Part shown: positions 1 through 9,706 of the stretch, one piece after another | Position numbering within the stretch: the stretch's first letter is position 1 | Layout: the number at the start of each line of letters is the position of its first letter | NCBI GenBank assembly: GCA_002839435.1 | Contig: PGYA01000006.1 | Span: 1 to 64,000 of the forward strand | Direction: 5' to 3' | From: Candidatus Riflebacteria bacterium HGW-Riflebacteria-2 | Lineage (GTDB): Bacteria > Muiribacteriota > Ozemobacteria > Ozemobacterales > Ozemobacteraceae | Length of the DNA stretch: 64,000 nucleotides | Notes under the pieces: model-generated | Seen by the model: only the letters and a program-made list of their open reading frames with translations | Database searches by the model: none | What the model was told of the DNA's origin: nothing | Made by a program: the position numbers and the translations under genes

Positions 1-1215
1 ACTTCTGGCCAGACCTTCCATGGTCCAGAAACCTTCATTAATGGTTACAATCACTGCATCTGCGCCAATTCCCACAGTAAGATTTTCTTTGGGCGAAATT
101 TTAAGACCTGCTTCAAGACCGGATGTTCCGGCTATCTGCGCAGCCTGTGAAGTAAATTTGACGTCCACCCCGTTCAACAGGCCAGTCGCCAGATCAGATT
201 CGGTTTTGACTGCCTTAACATTGCCAAACCCGTCACGGGTAGTCATTTCAACACGGTTGTTAACCCCCTCACGACTTATGGAAAGACCCAGGGCATCGAT
301 AACCTTCTGGTCACCAGAAAATGAGACTTCACCATTACCACCGACATAGCCAGAAATTATCTCGATGTATCCTCCCAGACCGGCGATCTCAGTCTGCACT
401 GTGTTTATAGTGGCAACCCGGGAATTCTGAATTTCAAGACCGCTCTTGCTGACAATAGCATTCTGCAACTCCCCGGCCAGATTGTCGAGGCTCATCTGAC
501 CATCGATAGTAATGCCAATAGTCCGGCCATTGCCATTTATGTTGAGAATCTGCGGGGTGTTGAGAACGAACACACCATTTGCATCATAAAATTGCGCTAT
601 GCTCTGTAACTGGGTTCCACCATCTGCCAGTTTGCCACTGGCGTCTTTTACCGTAAGAATCTGCGAGCGCTGCATTTCTGAGATGCCGGCCCGCAGCAAC
701 TCAAGTTCGACATTGTAGTCGCCACCTCCGCTGACAGAACCATTAACAAGGCCCTTCACCGAGTTGGAGCTGGCGCTTACCAAAGCCGACTGACTGCCGT
801 CGAGCAGTTTTTTCGTGTTGAATTCAGTATTGCGCGAAATTCTGTCCAGATCCTGCTTGAGCTGAGTCACTTCTTTTTGTATTTCAAGCCGGTCATTACT
901 GGTCATAGTATCATTTGATGACTGAATGGCCAGTTCACGCATTCTCTGCAATATGCTGTGCGACTCTCCGAGCGCGCCTTCTGCTGTCTGCAGCATCGAG
1001 ATGCCATCCTGGGCGTTGAGCACGGCACGGCTCAGACCGCGTATCTGCCGGCGCATCTTTTCACTGATCGCCAGGCCGGCCGCATCATCGGCCGCGCCAT
1101 TGATGCGCATTCCAGAACTGAGCTTCTGAATCGACTTTTCAAGTCGCGAAGCAGTTTTGGCTACTGATCCATACGTACTTACCGCCAGAACATTTTGATT
1201 AATCCTCAATGACAT
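1..1215 (-). CDS. fliC: Flagellin, N-terminal 405 codons (3' end outside window)
   Basis: Structural subunit of the flagellar filament, exported by the flagellar type III apparatus. The start is ATG at 1215 behind GGAGGA at 1225-1230. The first ~140 residues are a canonical flagellin D0/D1 helical domain (opens [11 protein letters not shown], with [27 protein letters not shown] and [13 protein letters not shown]). After that comes the variable central region, with a Flagellin_IN-like stretch. The frame stays open to base 1, so the C-terminal D0/D1 domain lies outside. It is very similar to the flagellin at 1494-3773, which suggests recent tandem duplication. The leader carries a GGGA-loop hairpin (1247-1266), a likely CsrA target. 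Family assignment is certain; the symbol is generic. Confidence 0.95.
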   Translation of the reverse strand, partial: MSLRINQNVLAVSTYGSVAKTASRLEKSIQKLSSGMRINGAADDAAGLAISEKMRRQIRGLSRAVLNAQDGISMLQTAEGALGESHSILQRMRELAIQSSNDTMTSNDRLEIQKEVTQLKQDLDRISRNTEFNTKKLLDGSQSALVSASSNSVKGLVNGSVSGGGDYNVELELLRAGISEMQRSQILTVKDASGKLADGGTQLQSIAQFYDANGVFVLNTPQILNINGNGRTIGITIDGQMSLDNLAGELQNAIVSKSGLEIQNSRVATINTVQTEIAGLGGYIEIISGYVGGNGEVSFSGDQKVIDALGLSISREGVNNRVEMTTRDGFGNVKAVKTESDLATGLLNGVDVKFTSQAAQIAGTSGLEAGLKISPKENLTVGIGADAVIVTINEGFWTMEGLARS

Positions 1216-1493
1216 ATTTATGATTCCTCCATGAACCAGATTTATTCCAGCGCATCCCTGCGCTGGTAACAACAGTATGCAAAACCAGAACACCACACCA
1301 GAACCGTTGAAGCCAGTTTACCTTGCTACCCTGCCCGGACTGAACCGGCCGAAATGCTAGACCAGCTCAGCACCAGACATTGCGCTGTAGAATCAGAACT
1401 TCTGCATTCTGTCACGGGCATTCCGACAGAAGGGCTTGGTGAACCTCCAGGTCTTAAACCAGCTATTCAATTACATCAGGCTGAAAAATTTAC
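1216..1493 (-). other. Intergenic leader between two flagellins
   Basis: This 278-bp gap holds the leader of the first flagellin. Apart from the CsrA-like hairpin and Shine-Dalgarno, it has a 7-bp inverted repeat (1407-1413 with 1425-1431) whose mRNA loop begins GGA and which lacks a T-run. I see no convincing promoter and no intrinsic terminator after the flagellin at 1494, so read-through from that gene is possible. Confidence 0.5.
1247..1266 (-). promoter_or_regulatory. Leader hairpin with GGGA loop, candidate CsrA site
   Basis: A perfect 8-bp stem (1247-1254 with 1259-1266) closes a four-base loop that reads GGGA on the mRNA. It lies 16 nt upstream of the GGAGGA Shine-Dalgarno. CsrA is known to bind GGA in hairpin loops and over the Shine-Dalgarno, and csrA/fliW are in this window. 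Binding itself is inferred. Confidence 0.6.
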
Positions 1494-3773
1494 TTATTGA
1501 AGCAGCTGCAACACCCCCTGTGGAATAAGATTGGCCTGCGCCAGCATGGCAGTGCCAGACTGTGAAACGATCTGATTGCGTGTAAACTCAATCATTTCAT
1601 GCGCGACATCAACATCTCTGATGCGGGACTCGGAAGCGGTCAGATTGGCATGGGTATTGCGCAGGTTATTGATTGCGTATTCAAGCCGGTTCTGGAAAGC
1701 ACCCATTTTAGAGCGTTCGGAAGACACCAGATCTATAGCCTTGTTTATTTTTCCAAGCGCCTTTTGCGAGGCGGTGACTGTCGTGAGGTCAATATTTTCG
1801 ACACCCAGCGCTTTTGAGCTCATGTCAGCGATACCAATACGCATGGTCTGACCCTGATCTGCGCCGATATGGAACTGCGGCGCGCTATCGACAACATGCA
1901 TGCGATAGTTGGCGTCGCCTGTGCCGATCGCAGTACCTTCTTTAACCCCAAATTTGCTCTGCATGAATACTGACTGCAAATCATCAGCCATATTCAGCGA
2001 AACCAGGCTGGTATAGGTCGGGCCGCCATCTTTGTGATAATCACCGACCCGCAGGGAAGTGAAAGCCATGGCACCGCCATGCTGATCGATTCTCACTGCC
2101 ACGCTGGCGTCTAAAAGTGCCTGGTTGGCTGATGCCTGGAAATACTTGAACGCGACCATATCAGCTTCAAGAAGATCCGCGCCTGCTGTGCCAAGCGTCT
2201 GCATGAGAACAATTTCCGCCGGCGGAACTGTACCGACACCATCAGAAATGCTTATGATTACATCGGTGTTAGCTAATATATCGTATTTTGAACTCGCCAC
2301 AAACCGGCTGAAACCCCACTCAACTGCGGACTGACGTTTTACGCCATCGACAAAACCGCTATAAATTCCATTCACCAAGCCGATAGTTGACTGTGTCGCA
2401 CTCGTGATAACGATACTGGTTGGCAGTGTATTGGCTGCCGTAGCCGGCTTGTCGTAAGCGAGTCGTATTTCACCCTCTACTACCGTCGCTTTTAAGCCGA
2501 GAAGTTCAGGCAAACCTGTCTCAGTTGCTGTGGCAATCTGGTGATTGATACTTCTGGTAAGACCTTCCATTGTCCAGAAGCCGGTTGCCAGAGTAATTTC
2601 CACCGTACTGGCGCCAATTGTAAGATTAAAAGTCTCGCCGCCAGCCGCGGATATCAAAAGACCGGATTCCAACCCGGAAGTGCCGGCAATCTGTGCCGGC
2701 TGCGAGTCAAAGATAACGTCTATGCCATTCAACAGGCCGACAGCTCGACTTGTCTCGGTTTTGACATTTTTGACGTTACCAAAACTGTCTCGCAGGGTCA
2801 GCTCAACCCGACTGTTGGCCGATGCGCGGCTGACATTCATGCCCAGGGCGTCAATCACCGACTGATCGCCACTTAAAGAGAACTCTCCCATTTCGCCAAC
2901 GTTGCCTGAGATTACCTCCAGATAACCGCCAAGCCCGGCAACATTTGTCTGCACGGTATTAATGGTAGCTACCCGACTGTTCTTTATGCCAAGCGCGTTT
3001 GAACTGTTAAGTGCATTCTGAAAGGCAGATGCGACGTCATCGAGTGTCATCTGGGCATCGAGAATGACCGAGGCACTTTTGGAATTACCGTTAAGGGTTA
3101 CTGAAAGTGGCGTTTCGAGGATAAAGACACCATTCGCATTATAAAACTGCGCGATACTCTGCAACTCGGTGTTACCTGTAGCAAGAACGCCTGCCGCATC
3201 TTTTACCGCAAAAATCTGCGAGCGTTGCATCTGCGAAATGCCGGCATTGAGAAGATCGAGATTGATCTCATAATCACCGCCGGTGCTATGCGCGTTCCCG
3301 GTTACGATTCCATTAGAATAGCTCGAACTGGTGCTGATAAGAGCCGTCTGGCTGCCATCTAGCAGTTTCTTGGTATTGAACTCGGTATTGCGCGAGATTC
3401 GATCGAGGTCATCACGCAACTGCACGACCTCTTTCTGAATTTCAAGGCGATCACCGCTGGTAAGAGTGTCGTTCGACGATTGAATCGCCAGTTCGCGCAT
3501 ACGATGCAGAATACTGTGGGTTTCGTTGAGTGCTCCTTCTGCTGTCTGCAGCATTGACACGCCATCCTGAGCATTTAAAACCGCCCGGTTGAGGCCTCTG
3601 ATCTGGCGCCGCATCTTTTCACTTATGGAAAGGCCGGCCGCGTCGTCGGCAGCACGATTGATGCGCATGCCACTGCTGAGTTTCTCGATGGATTTTTCTA
3701 GTCGATTGGAAGTCTGAGTAAGGTTGCCGTAAGTAGAAAGTGCGACTACATTTTGATTAATACGTAGAGACAT
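1494..3773 (-). CDS. fliC: Large flagellin, 759 aa
   Basis: Flagellar filament subunit, about twice the usual flagellin length. The N-terminal D0/D1 region (residues 1-140) and the C-terminal D1/D0 region (about 675-759, with [19 protein letters not shown] and the end GVLQLLQ) are canonical. Between them are ~530 residues of expanded central domain with Flagellin_IN-like segments (for example [16 protein letters not shown]), which should be surface-exposed on the filament. The start is ATG at 3773 behind GGAGGA at 3781-3786. The leader has an AGGA-loop hairpin at 3808-3821. No terminator separates it clearly from the next flagellin downstream. Confidence 0.96.
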   Translation of the reverse strand: MSLRINQNVVALSTYGNLTQTSNRLEKSIEKLSSGMRINRAADDAAGLSISEKMRRQIRGLNRAVLNAQDGVSMLQTAEGALNETHSILHRMRELAIQSSNDTLTSGDRLEIQKEVVQLRDDLDRISRNTEFNTKKLLDGSQTALISTSSSYSNGIVTGNAHSTGGDYEINLDLLNAGISQMQRSQIFAVKDAAGVLATGNTELQSIAQFYNANGVFILETPLSVTLNGNSKSASVILDAQMTLDDVASAFQNALNSSNALGIKNSRVATINTVQTNVAGLGGYLEVISGNVGEMGEFSLSGDQSVIDALGMNVSRASANSRVELTLRDSFGNVKNVKTETSRAVGLLNGIDVIFDSQPAQIAGTSGLESGLLISAAGGETFNLTIGASTVEITLATGFWTMEGLTRSINHQIATATETGLPELLGLKATVVEGEIRLAYDKPATAANTLPTSIVITSATQSTIGLVNGIYSGFVDGVKRQSAVEWGFSRFVASSKYDILANTDVIISISDGVGTVPPAEIVLMQTLGTAGADLLEADMVAFKYFQASANQALLDASVAVRIDQHGGAMAFTSLRVGDYHKDGGPTYTSLVSLNMADDLQSVFMQSKFGVKEGTAIGTGDANYRMHVVDSAPQFHIGADQGQTMRIGIADMSSKALGVENIDLTTVTASQKALGKINKAIDLVSSERSKMGAFQNRLEYAINNLRNTHANLTASESRIRDVDVAHEMIEFTRNQIVSQSGTAMLAQANLIPQGVLQLLQ

Positions 3774-3807
3774 CGTTGATTCCTCCGTGAATCAGTCCTT
3801 GAAAATT

Positions 3808-3821
3808 TCGCATCCTTGCGA
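3808..3821 (-). promoter_or_regulatory. Leader hairpin with AGGA loop, candidate CsrA site
   Basis: A 5-bp stem (3808-3812 with 3817-3821) closes the loop AGGA on the mRNA, 21 nt upstream of the GGAGGA Shine-Dalgarno of the 759-aa flagellin. A second GGA lies between hairpin and Shine-Dalgarno. The arrangement matches the neighbouring flagellin leaders. The CsrA role is inferred. Confidence 0.55.
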
Positions 3822-3888
3822 TAGGGCGATAAAGTATAAAGATCAGCATTTGCGTCAAGGACTATTTTTATTTTTTTGCAAAAAAAAA

Positions 3889-3923
3889 TCTGCTGTTGCG
3901 AAGACAAGCTTCGCAACAGCAGA
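3889..3923 (-). terminator. Rho-independent terminator after the 736-aa flagellin
   Basis: A perfect 15-bp stem (3889-3903 with 3909-3923) with a 5-nt loop is followed on the minus strand by nine T residues. It lies 30 bp beyond the stop codon at 3954 and isolates the 736-aa flagellin from the next flagellin. Confidence 0.93.
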
Positions 3924-3953
3924 AAAGCTGTTTTAAACTAGAACTGAGTCAGG

Positions 3954-6164
3954 TTACTGGCCGAGCAGTGAGAGAACGCTCTGCGGAACCATATTGGCCT
4001 GAGCCAGCATGGCAGTGCCCGACTGAGAGATGATCTGATTTCTTGTGAACTCGATCATTTCCATGGCGATATCGGCATCCCTGATGCGCGATTCAGCCGA
4101 TGTCAGATTGCTTGAAGTATTCTGTATATTGTTGATTGCGTATTCGAGGCGGTTCTGATAGGCACCCAGTTTTGACCTTTCGGCTGAAACTGTATCAAGG
4201 GCCTTATTGATCTTCGACAGTGCTTTCTGAGAGCCTTCGACACTAGTCATATCAAGCTTGTCGACACCAAGGGCCTCTGAAGACATATTGCCCATCGAAA
4301 TCTGCATTCTCTGACCGGCATCGGCGCCGATCTGGAACTGCGGCTTGTTGTCGACGACATGAATTCTGAAGTTGGTATCACCAGAACCCATGGCAGTGCC
4401 GTTCTTGAGACCAAAGGTATTCATGGCATCAGCGTCACTCACGGCAAGAGTTACCTGGCTCTTCGCAGGCCCGGCAGCGAGGTTTTCCTGACCGACGCGG
4501 GTTGCAGTGAATGCCAGAGAACCATTCACGGCATCGGCACGTATCTGAACGTCATCGGTATCCAGCTGATTGTTGGCTGCTGCCAGCCAGTCGTTAATTT
4601 CTACCATATCTTCGGCCAGTGGAGCGGCAGTGGTTGTATAAGCAGTAATTACCGACCCGTCAGCATCTGCATCAGTCAAGGTAAATGTAACCAGAGTGCC
4701 GCCGGTAGTATGATACCGACTGAAACCCGAAATTGCCTGACTGTCATCTTTGTCACCATCAACAGACCCGCTGGTAGGACCGACATTGCGAATACCTATG
4801 GTTTCGGCGGCGGCACCAGTGATAGTAAAAGTTGTACCGACAGTGGCGATAGCAGGATCAAAGCTCAGGCGCACTTCGCCTTCGACTATTGAAGCTTCAA
4901 GTCCCTGGAGATTGCCATCGATACCAATGGCCGTATCAATCTGATCCTGGATGCTGCGCTTGATACCTTCCATTGACCAGTCACCTGCTACAACAGTTAT
5001 ACTGGCAACGCTCGTACCCACCTCAACATCAAATACCTGATCGGTATCGAGCCTGAGGCCTGACTGTATTCCGCCAGTACCTGCAACCTGAGCTGCCTGT
5101 GAGTCAAACTGCAGATCGATACCTTCGAGCAGTCCGCTGGCTCGGTCATTGCTGGTGCGAACCGTAGTCTTATTGCCCTGAGTATCTTCGATCATTATCT
5201 GAACCAGATTGTTCTTGGATTCGCGTGTAACCGAAAAGCCGAGAGCATCGACAACGCCCTGCGGACCGGCAATCGAGAAATTGCCCTGTTCACCCACTGA
5301 ACCCGAAACAACCTGCATGTATCCGCCAAGACCAGAAACGTTGGTGGCTGCTGTGGTCACTACTTCGGCGGTTGAGTTTTTCATACCAAGGCCGTTGCTG
5401 CTGTTGATCGCCTGCTGAATCGCTCCAGACAGTTCGTTCAGAGTCATCTGACCGTCAACCATTACCGAAGAGTCTTTTGAATTACCGGTAATAGTAAGCT
5501 GCTGAGGAGAATCAAGCAGAAACTGACCATTGGCATCATAGAATTCAGCTATGTCTTCGAGCTTGGTCGTACCATCAGCCAGATCGCCGGTGTTCTTGTC
5601 GGTGAACATCTGGCTTCTCTGCATCTGAGAGATACCACCGTTAAGCAGTGCTATGCTGACATTGTAATCGCCACCGCTGGCAGCATTGCCAACAACGATA
5701 CCGTTGACAGCTTTTGAGCTTGAGCTGATCAGAGAAGACTGACTACCATCGAGAAGTTTCTTGGTATTGAATTCAGTACCCTGTGAAATGCGATCGATTT
5801 CACTGCGCAGCTGATTGACCTCTTTCTGAATTTCGAGGCGGTCGTTGGAAGTCAGGGTATCATTTGAAGCCTGGATCGCCAGTTCGCGCATTCTCTGAAG
5901 AATACTCTGCGATTCATTGAGCGCGCCTTCTGCCGTCTGGATCATCGAAATACCATCCTGGGCATTGAGGGCAGCGCGGTTGAGGCCTCTGATCTGGCGG
6001 CGCATCTTTTCGCTGATAGCGAGGCCGGCTGCGTCATCGGCGGCTGAGTTGATCCTCAGTCCGGAACTGAGCTTCTGAATTGACTTTTCGAGTCGGTTGC
6101 TGGTCTGAGAAAGATTTGCGTAGGTCTTGATTGACAGTACGTTTTGGTTGATTCTAAGCGACAT
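3954..6164 (-). CDS. fliC: Large flagellin, 736 aa
   Basis: Filament subunit with canonical N-terminal (opens [20 protein letters not shown]) and C-terminal ([20 protein letters not shown], ends SVLSLLGQ) D0/D1 domains around ~500 residues of variable central domain. The start is ATG at 6164 with GGAGGA at 6170-6175. It is a single-gene transcription unit: a sigma28-like promoter at 6307-6334, a CsrA-type leader hairpin at 6191-6208 and a strong terminator at 3889-3923. It has the best-defined control signals of the four flagellins, so it may be the major subunit; that is inference. Confidence 0.96.
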   Translation of the reverse strand: MSLRINQNVLSIKTYANLSQTSNRLEKSIQKLSSGLRINSAADDAAGLAISEKMRRQIRGLNRAALNAQDGISMIQTAEGALNESQSILQRMRELAIQASNDTLTSNDRLEIQKEVNQLRSEIDRISQGTEFNTKKLLDGSQSSLISSSSKAVNGIVVGNAASGGDYNVSIALLNGGISQMQRSQMFTDKNTGDLADGTTKLEDIAEFYDANGQFLLDSPQQLTITGNSKDSSVMVDGQMTLNELSGAIQQAINSSNGLGMKNSTAEVVTTAATNVSGLGGYMQVVSGSVGEQGNFSIAGPQGVVDALGFSVTRESKNNLVQIMIEDTQGNKTTVRTSNDRASGLLEGIDLQFDSQAAQVAGTGGIQSGLRLDTDQVFDVEVGTSVASITVVAGDWSMEGIKRSIQDQIDTAIGIDGNLQGLEASIVEGEVRLSFDPAIATVGTTFTITGAAAETIGIRNVGPTSGSVDGDKDDSQAISGFSRYHTTGGTLVTFTLTDADADGSVITAYTTTAAPLAEDMVEINDWLAAANNQLDTDDVQIRADAVNGSLAFTATRVGQENLAAGPAKSQVTLAVSDADAMNTFGLKNGTAMGSGDTNFRIHVVDNKPQFQIGADAGQRMQISMGNMSSEALGVDKLDMTSVEGSQKALSKINKALDTVSAERSKLGAYQNRLEYAINNIQNTSSNLTSAESRIRDADIAMEMIEFTRNQIISQSGTAMLAQANMVPQSVLSLLGQ

Positions 6165-6190
6165 AAAATTCCTCCTTGAATTTTCGTCTT

Positions 6191-6208
6191 CAGCACGTCC
6201 TTGTGCCG
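6191..6208 (-). promoter_or_regulatory. Leader hairpin with AAGGAC loop, candidate CsrA site
   Basis: A 6-bp stem with one G-U pair (6191-6196 with 6203-6208) closes the mRNA loop AAGGAC, 15 nt upstream of the GGAGGA Shine-Dalgarno. It is the third flagellin leader with GGA in a hairpin loop next to the ribosome site. Confidence 0.55.
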
Positions 6209-6306
6209 AACTCCTTAAATTTCAGGCCCTATCTTTTGTTCTTGAAAATCTTTAGCCTCCTTTCTCTTTGTTTTCGACAAGGCACACTATTGCCTATCTA
6301 TTAGGA

Positions 6307-6334
6307 TTATCGACAATCTGCTCCACATTCTTTT
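6307..6334 (-). promoter_or_regulatory. Sigma28-type promoter of the 736-aa flagellin
   Basis: The minus strand reads GTCGATAA (6307-6314), 7/8 to the sigma28 -10 consensus GCCGATAA, with AAAA 16 nt upstream against consensus TAAA. The leader would be ~135 nt and include the CsrA-type hairpin. Nothing else is seen in the 6335-6440 stretch, which is AT-rich. Confidence 0.55.
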
Positions 6335-6446
6335 GCGCGATTTGAACCGATTAAACTCATTTAACAGCAGCATACTTTTATTTTCTGCGATTTTTAAGCC
6401 AAAATGCCTGATTTGCACTTTTTTTAAACAATTTTATAAATAAAAA

Positions 6447-6479
6447 ATCACAGGGAACACACATGGCGTCTCCTGTGAT
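6447..6479 (-). terminator. Terminator of the thioredoxin/CoADR operon
   Basis: An 8-bp perfect stem (6447-6454 with 6472-6479) with a 17-nt loop is followed on the minus strand by six T residues. It lies 26 bp beyond the stop codon at 6505. Confidence 0.8.
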
Positions 6480-6504
6480 CTATTTTATTCAGACCGCTGC
6501 CAGG

Positions 6505-8952
6505 TCAGATGAACAAGCCGGCATTGCTCTTTGACAATTCATCGATATACATGGCGACACCACCAAGTTCGACACCGTCGATGAGTTCGCTTTCTTTGAT
6601 ACCCATGACATCCATGCTCATCGAGCAGGCCACCATTTTGACACCATTGTCTATAGCCTGTTGCAGGAGGTCCCTGAGAGAAGCGACGTTTTTACTGGCC
6701 ATGACTTTATGCATCATGGCAGTGCCCATGCCACCCATGTTCATCTTCGAGAGCTTGAGGCCATCGATGCTCTTAGGCAGCATCATACCGAACATCTTTT
6801 CCATCATATCCTTCTTGACTGGCTTGTCAGACTCTTTGCGTAACAGGCTGAGACCCCAGAAGGTGAAGAAAAGAGTAACCTTGTAGCCGGCCGCCACTGC
6901 GCCATTTGCGATGATGAGAGCCGCCATCGCCTTATCGAAGTCGTTACTGAAGATGACATTCGACATCTGCTTCTGGCAGGTTGTCAGCGGAGCGCAGCTC
7001 TGCTGGCCAAGTTTGCGCACAATCGCGCGGTATTTGCCACCCTCGACTTTTTCAACACTCAGAGACTGATGCCCGGTAGATCGACACCAGGCCGGCACAT
7101 CTGCAGCAAAACCAGGGTCGGTAGAGAACACTTCGATTGCCTGCCCCTTTTCGATCGTATCAATTGCCTTGCGCAGCTGAGAGATCGGCCCGGGACATTG
7201 TAGACCTGAGACATCGAGAGTTTTAACCACCTTAACATCGCCAGCGACTGCAACCTCCTGGCGAATCTCAACCGCACCGCCAGCGTCATCAGTCATCAGC
7301 GATTTGTCGTAAACAGCGGTCTGATTGACCATACAGTAGGTCTTATAACCGCCATCAAGATTGACCACTCGCAGACCGCGCTGCTTGAGAATACGATATG
7401 CAAGATAACTACGCAAACCGGTCTGACAGTATACTATGTATTCCCTGTCCTTCGACAACTCACCGATCTTCTGGCGCAGTTCATGTAACGGAATATGAAT
7501 CGAGCCAGGGATCATGCCAGCCTGCGCTTCTTCAAGAGTTCTCACATCGATCAACTTCTGATCGGGCTTTAGCTCTTTGACCTTTGCAGCATGGCAGTGC
7601 TCACTCTGATTACGCAAAAGGTTCGAAGCTACTATTCCAGCATAGTTTACCGGATCTTTAGCCGAGCCATAAGGTGGCGCGTAACAGAGTTCCGTCTCTT
7701 CAAGATCATAAACCGTCATACCACCACGAACAGCGACTGCCAGAACATCTATTCGCTTCTCAACACCATTGAGTCCTATAGCCTGAGCACCAAGAACTCT
7801 TCCGGTGTCAGGGTCGTAAATCATCTTGAGACTGATGGAAGTCGCTCCCGGATAATAAGAGGCATGATTGGCCGGATGAACGTAAACCTTGTCGTAGCGG
7901 ATAGCGTTTTTCACCGCCTGCTTTTCGCTCAAGCCAGTCATGGCAAATGTCAGATCGAACACCTTACAGACAGCCGAGCCCTGGGTATCGCGGTATTCGC
8001 GCTTAAGTCCATAGATATTATCCACAGCAATGCGTCCCTGGCGGTTAGCGGGACCGGCAAGAGGAATCAGAGCCGGTTTTCCGGTCATCAGATCTTTGAC
8101 TTCTACTGCGTCACCTACCGCATAGACATATTCATCATTCGTCTGCATGTAAGAGTTGACCTTGATACCGCCCGTAACTCCGATATCGAGCCCGGCATCT
8201 TTCGCCAGTTTGTTCTCTGGTTTGACTCCGATCGCCATGATGACTGCGTCAGTTTCAATCCTGTCGCCAGAACTCAGTATGACACGAAGCCTTTTATTGG
8301 CCGCTTCGAAGCCGGTAACAGACTGGCCAAGTCTAAGATCAACCGAGTTCATCTTGATCTCGGTATGCAACATTGTAGCCATTTCGGGATCAGCGGGGCC
8401 CATCACCTGTTCTGCCAGTTCTACCAGGGTCACTTCAAGACCAATGTGCCTCAGAGACTCAGTCATTTCAAGGCCGATGTAGCCCCCACCCACTACCACT
8501 GCCGACGTCTTTCCCGCAACAGCCTCTTTGATTCGATCCATGTCTTCAAGATTTCGCAGAGAAAAGATCCCAGGCAGGTCAATACCTGGGATAGGAGGCT
8601 TGATGGCAGAAGCACCCGGACTGAGAATAATGTAGTCATAGGACTCACTGTATTCCTGCCCGGAATTCAGGTCTTTGATCAACGCCTCTTTTTTGCTGCG
8701 ATCGATTTTTAAGACCTCATTGCGAGTTCGCACATCTAGCGCGAACTTTTCGGTCATTTCTTCTGGAGTAGTTACCAGCAGGCTTTCACGCTCAGGTATG
8801 ACACCGCCGATATGATACGGCAATCCGCAGTTGGCAAAGGATATATGCTCACCGCGCTCAAATAGAATAATTTCAGCTTTTTCATCGAGGCGGCGAGCAC
8901 GGGCAGCCGCGCTGGCACCGCCTGCCACACCACCTACTATTAGTATTTTCAT
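6505..8952 (-). CDS. CoA-disulfide-reductase-like flavoprotein fused to rhodanese, TusA and DsrE domains
   Basis: Cytoplasmic FAD/NAD(P)H oxidoreductase of 815 aa in four modules. Residues 1-445 are a CoA-disulfide reductase/NADH oxidase-type pyridine-nucleotide reductase: a FAD-binding glycine motif at 7-15, single redox cysteine C42 in FANCGLPYHIGG, NAD motif VVVGGGYIG at 152-160 and YAVGD at 277-281. Residues 460-545 are a rhodanese with C509 in YCQTGLRS. Residues 575-645 are a TusA/SirA domain with CPGP at 586-589. Residues 660-815 are a DsrE/DsrF/DrsH-like domain with C776. These are all persulfide-handling modules, so the protein probably reduces or relays sulfane sulfur (CoA persulfide, polysulfide); the substrate is inferred. 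It lies 12 bp behind trx, with a shared sigma54-type promoter and terminator. Such multidomain forms are known. Confidence 0.93.
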   Translation of the reverse strand: MKILIVGGVAGGASAAARARRLDEKAEIILFERGEHISFANCGLPYHIGGVIPERESLLVTTPEEMTEKFALDVRTRNEVLKIDRSKKEALIKDLNSGQEYSESYDYIILSPGASAIKPPIPGIDLPGIFSLRNLEDMDRIKEAVAGKTSAVVVGGGYIGLEMTESLRHIGLEVTLVELAEQVMGPADPEMATMLHTEIKMNSVDLRLGQSVTGFEAANKRLRVILSSGDRIETDAVIMAIGVKPENKLAKDAGLDIGVTGGIKVNSYMQTNDEYVYAVGDAVEVKDLMTGKPALIPLAGPANRQGRIAVDNIYGLKREYRDTQGSAVCKVFDLTFAMTGLSEKQAVKNAIRYDKVYVHPANHASYYPGATSISLKMIYDPDTGRVLGAQAIGLNGVEKRIDVLAVAVRGGMTVYDLEETELCYAPPYGSAKDPVNYAGIVASNLLRNQSEHCHAAKVKELKPDQKLIDVRTLEEAQAGMIPGSIHIPLHELRQKIGELSKDREYIVYCQTGLRSYLAYRILKQRGLRVVNLDGGYKTYCMVNQTAVYDKSLMTDDAGGAVEIRQEVAVAGDVKVVKTLDVSGLQCPGPISQLRKAIDTIEKGQAIEVFSTDPGFAADVPAWCRSTGHQSLSVEKVEGGKYRAIVRKLGQQSCAPLTTCQKQMSNVIFSNDFDKAMAALIIANGAVAAGYKVTLFFTFWGLSLLRKESDKPVKKDMMEKMFGMMLPKSIDGLKLSKMNMGGMGTAMMHKVMASKNVASLRDLLQQAIDNGVKMVACSMSMDVMGIKESELIDGVELGGVAMYIDELSKSNAGLFI

Positions 8953-8964
8953 AATATTGCTCCG

Positions 8965-9276
8965 TTATGATACGGCCGCGACAAGAGTCTCTTCGCGCTG
9001 AACACCCTGAAACACCTTAACCGGCTGCCCTTCTTTGAAGACGATCAACGTCGGTATACTGAAAATACTGAATTTAGCTGCGATATCGCCAGACTCTTCA
9101 ACATTGAGCTTGCCAACCTTCACAGTTTCACCAACTTTTTTGGCGACGTTATCGAGAATCGGCAGCTGCATCTGGCAAGGACCACACCAGGGCGCCCAGA
9201 AATCGACCAGGGCAGTGCCTTTTTCTACGAATCCTGAAAAGTTTTTCGAATCAAGTTTTTCTACAGATGTACTCAT
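8965..9276 (-). CDS. trxA: Thioredoxin
   Basis: A 103-aa single-domain thioredoxin with the WCGPC active site (FWAPWCGPCQMQLPIL) and the cis-proline region SIPTLIVFKEG. It is a cytoplasmic dithiol reductant. The start is ATG at 9276 behind AAGGAGA. It is the first gene of a two-gene operon with the CoADR/rhodanese/TusA/DsrE protein, so it may be the electron donor that resolves persulfides on that enzyme (inference from linkage). Transcription probably starts from the sigma54-type promoter at 9313-9328. Confidence 0.95.
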   Translation of the reverse strand: MSTSVEKLDSKNFSGFVEKGTALVDFWAPWCGPCQMQLPILDNVAKKVGETVKVGKLNVEESGDIAAKFSIFSIPTLIVFKEGQPVKVFQGVQREETLVAAVS

Positions 9277-9312
9277 GTTGTTATCTCCTTGTGAAATAGT
9301 TAACTACTATAG

Positions 9313-9328
9313 AGCAAACTGTGTGCCA
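9313..9328 (-). promoter_or_regulatory. Sigma54 (RpoN) promoter of the trx-CoADR operon
   Basis: The minus strand reads TGGCAC, five bases, TTGCT, giving the invariant GG and GC separated by exactly 10 nt. This matches the -24/-12 consensus almost perfectly. The predicted start site leaves a leader of about 25 nt containing the AAGGAGA site of trx. Confidence 0.75.
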
Positions 9329-9698
9329 AAACTTAAAAACCCCTATTAATGAGCATCTCAACCGAAACACCCTCGCAAGTTACACCGCAACTTTTCGTTA
9401 TTACGAAACTATTCGCAACCCAATGAAACCCGGGATGTAACAGCAGAAACCGCGGATTTCAAGAATTGCCGCAGATTCTTTTTTGCGAGCTTGATAAATT
9501 AAGCATATGCCGGGGTTCAACATATTGAAACCCCTACGAACAGACAGAGAAAGATGGTTTCTGCGGCTTCGCGCAGAATAACACCATATAAAAAATCTGC
9601 GGGCATCTGCGTTATCTGCGATGGCTTTTGCTGAATCGACAAGGAAGAGCGATACCGATTACGATTACGATTACGATTACGAGCACGATTACGATTGT
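9329..9698. other. Long intergenic stretch with simple repeats, no gene seen
   Basis: Beyond the sigma54 site there is no credible coding sequence. It contains several copies of a CGCAGAT/ATCTGCG word (around 9470-9480 and 9594-9622) and a run of the hexamer CGATTA. The small open frames here only translate the repeat (Arg-Asn dipeptides). It resembles repetitive intergenic filler. Confidence 0.5.
9656..9696. repeat. Tandem CGATTA hexamer repeat
   Basis: About seven hexamer units, mostly CGATTA with one CGAGCA variant. The GATTACGAGCAC part recurs once at 31456-31467, so the word is dispersed in the genome. Confidence 0.8.
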
Positions 9699-9706
9699 AA
9701 AAGAAA

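Noticed and set aside
3774..3860. Sigma70 promoter TTGACG/TATACT for the 759-aa flagellin
   Set aside because: The spacing is 14 nt, too short; a sigma28-like GCTGATCT nearby is also weak, so no promoter was called.
7591..8712. A 373-codon open frame on the plus strand
   Set aside because: It lies wholly antisense to the CoADR-like gene, which has clear domains and catalytic residues; codon phase explains the open frame.
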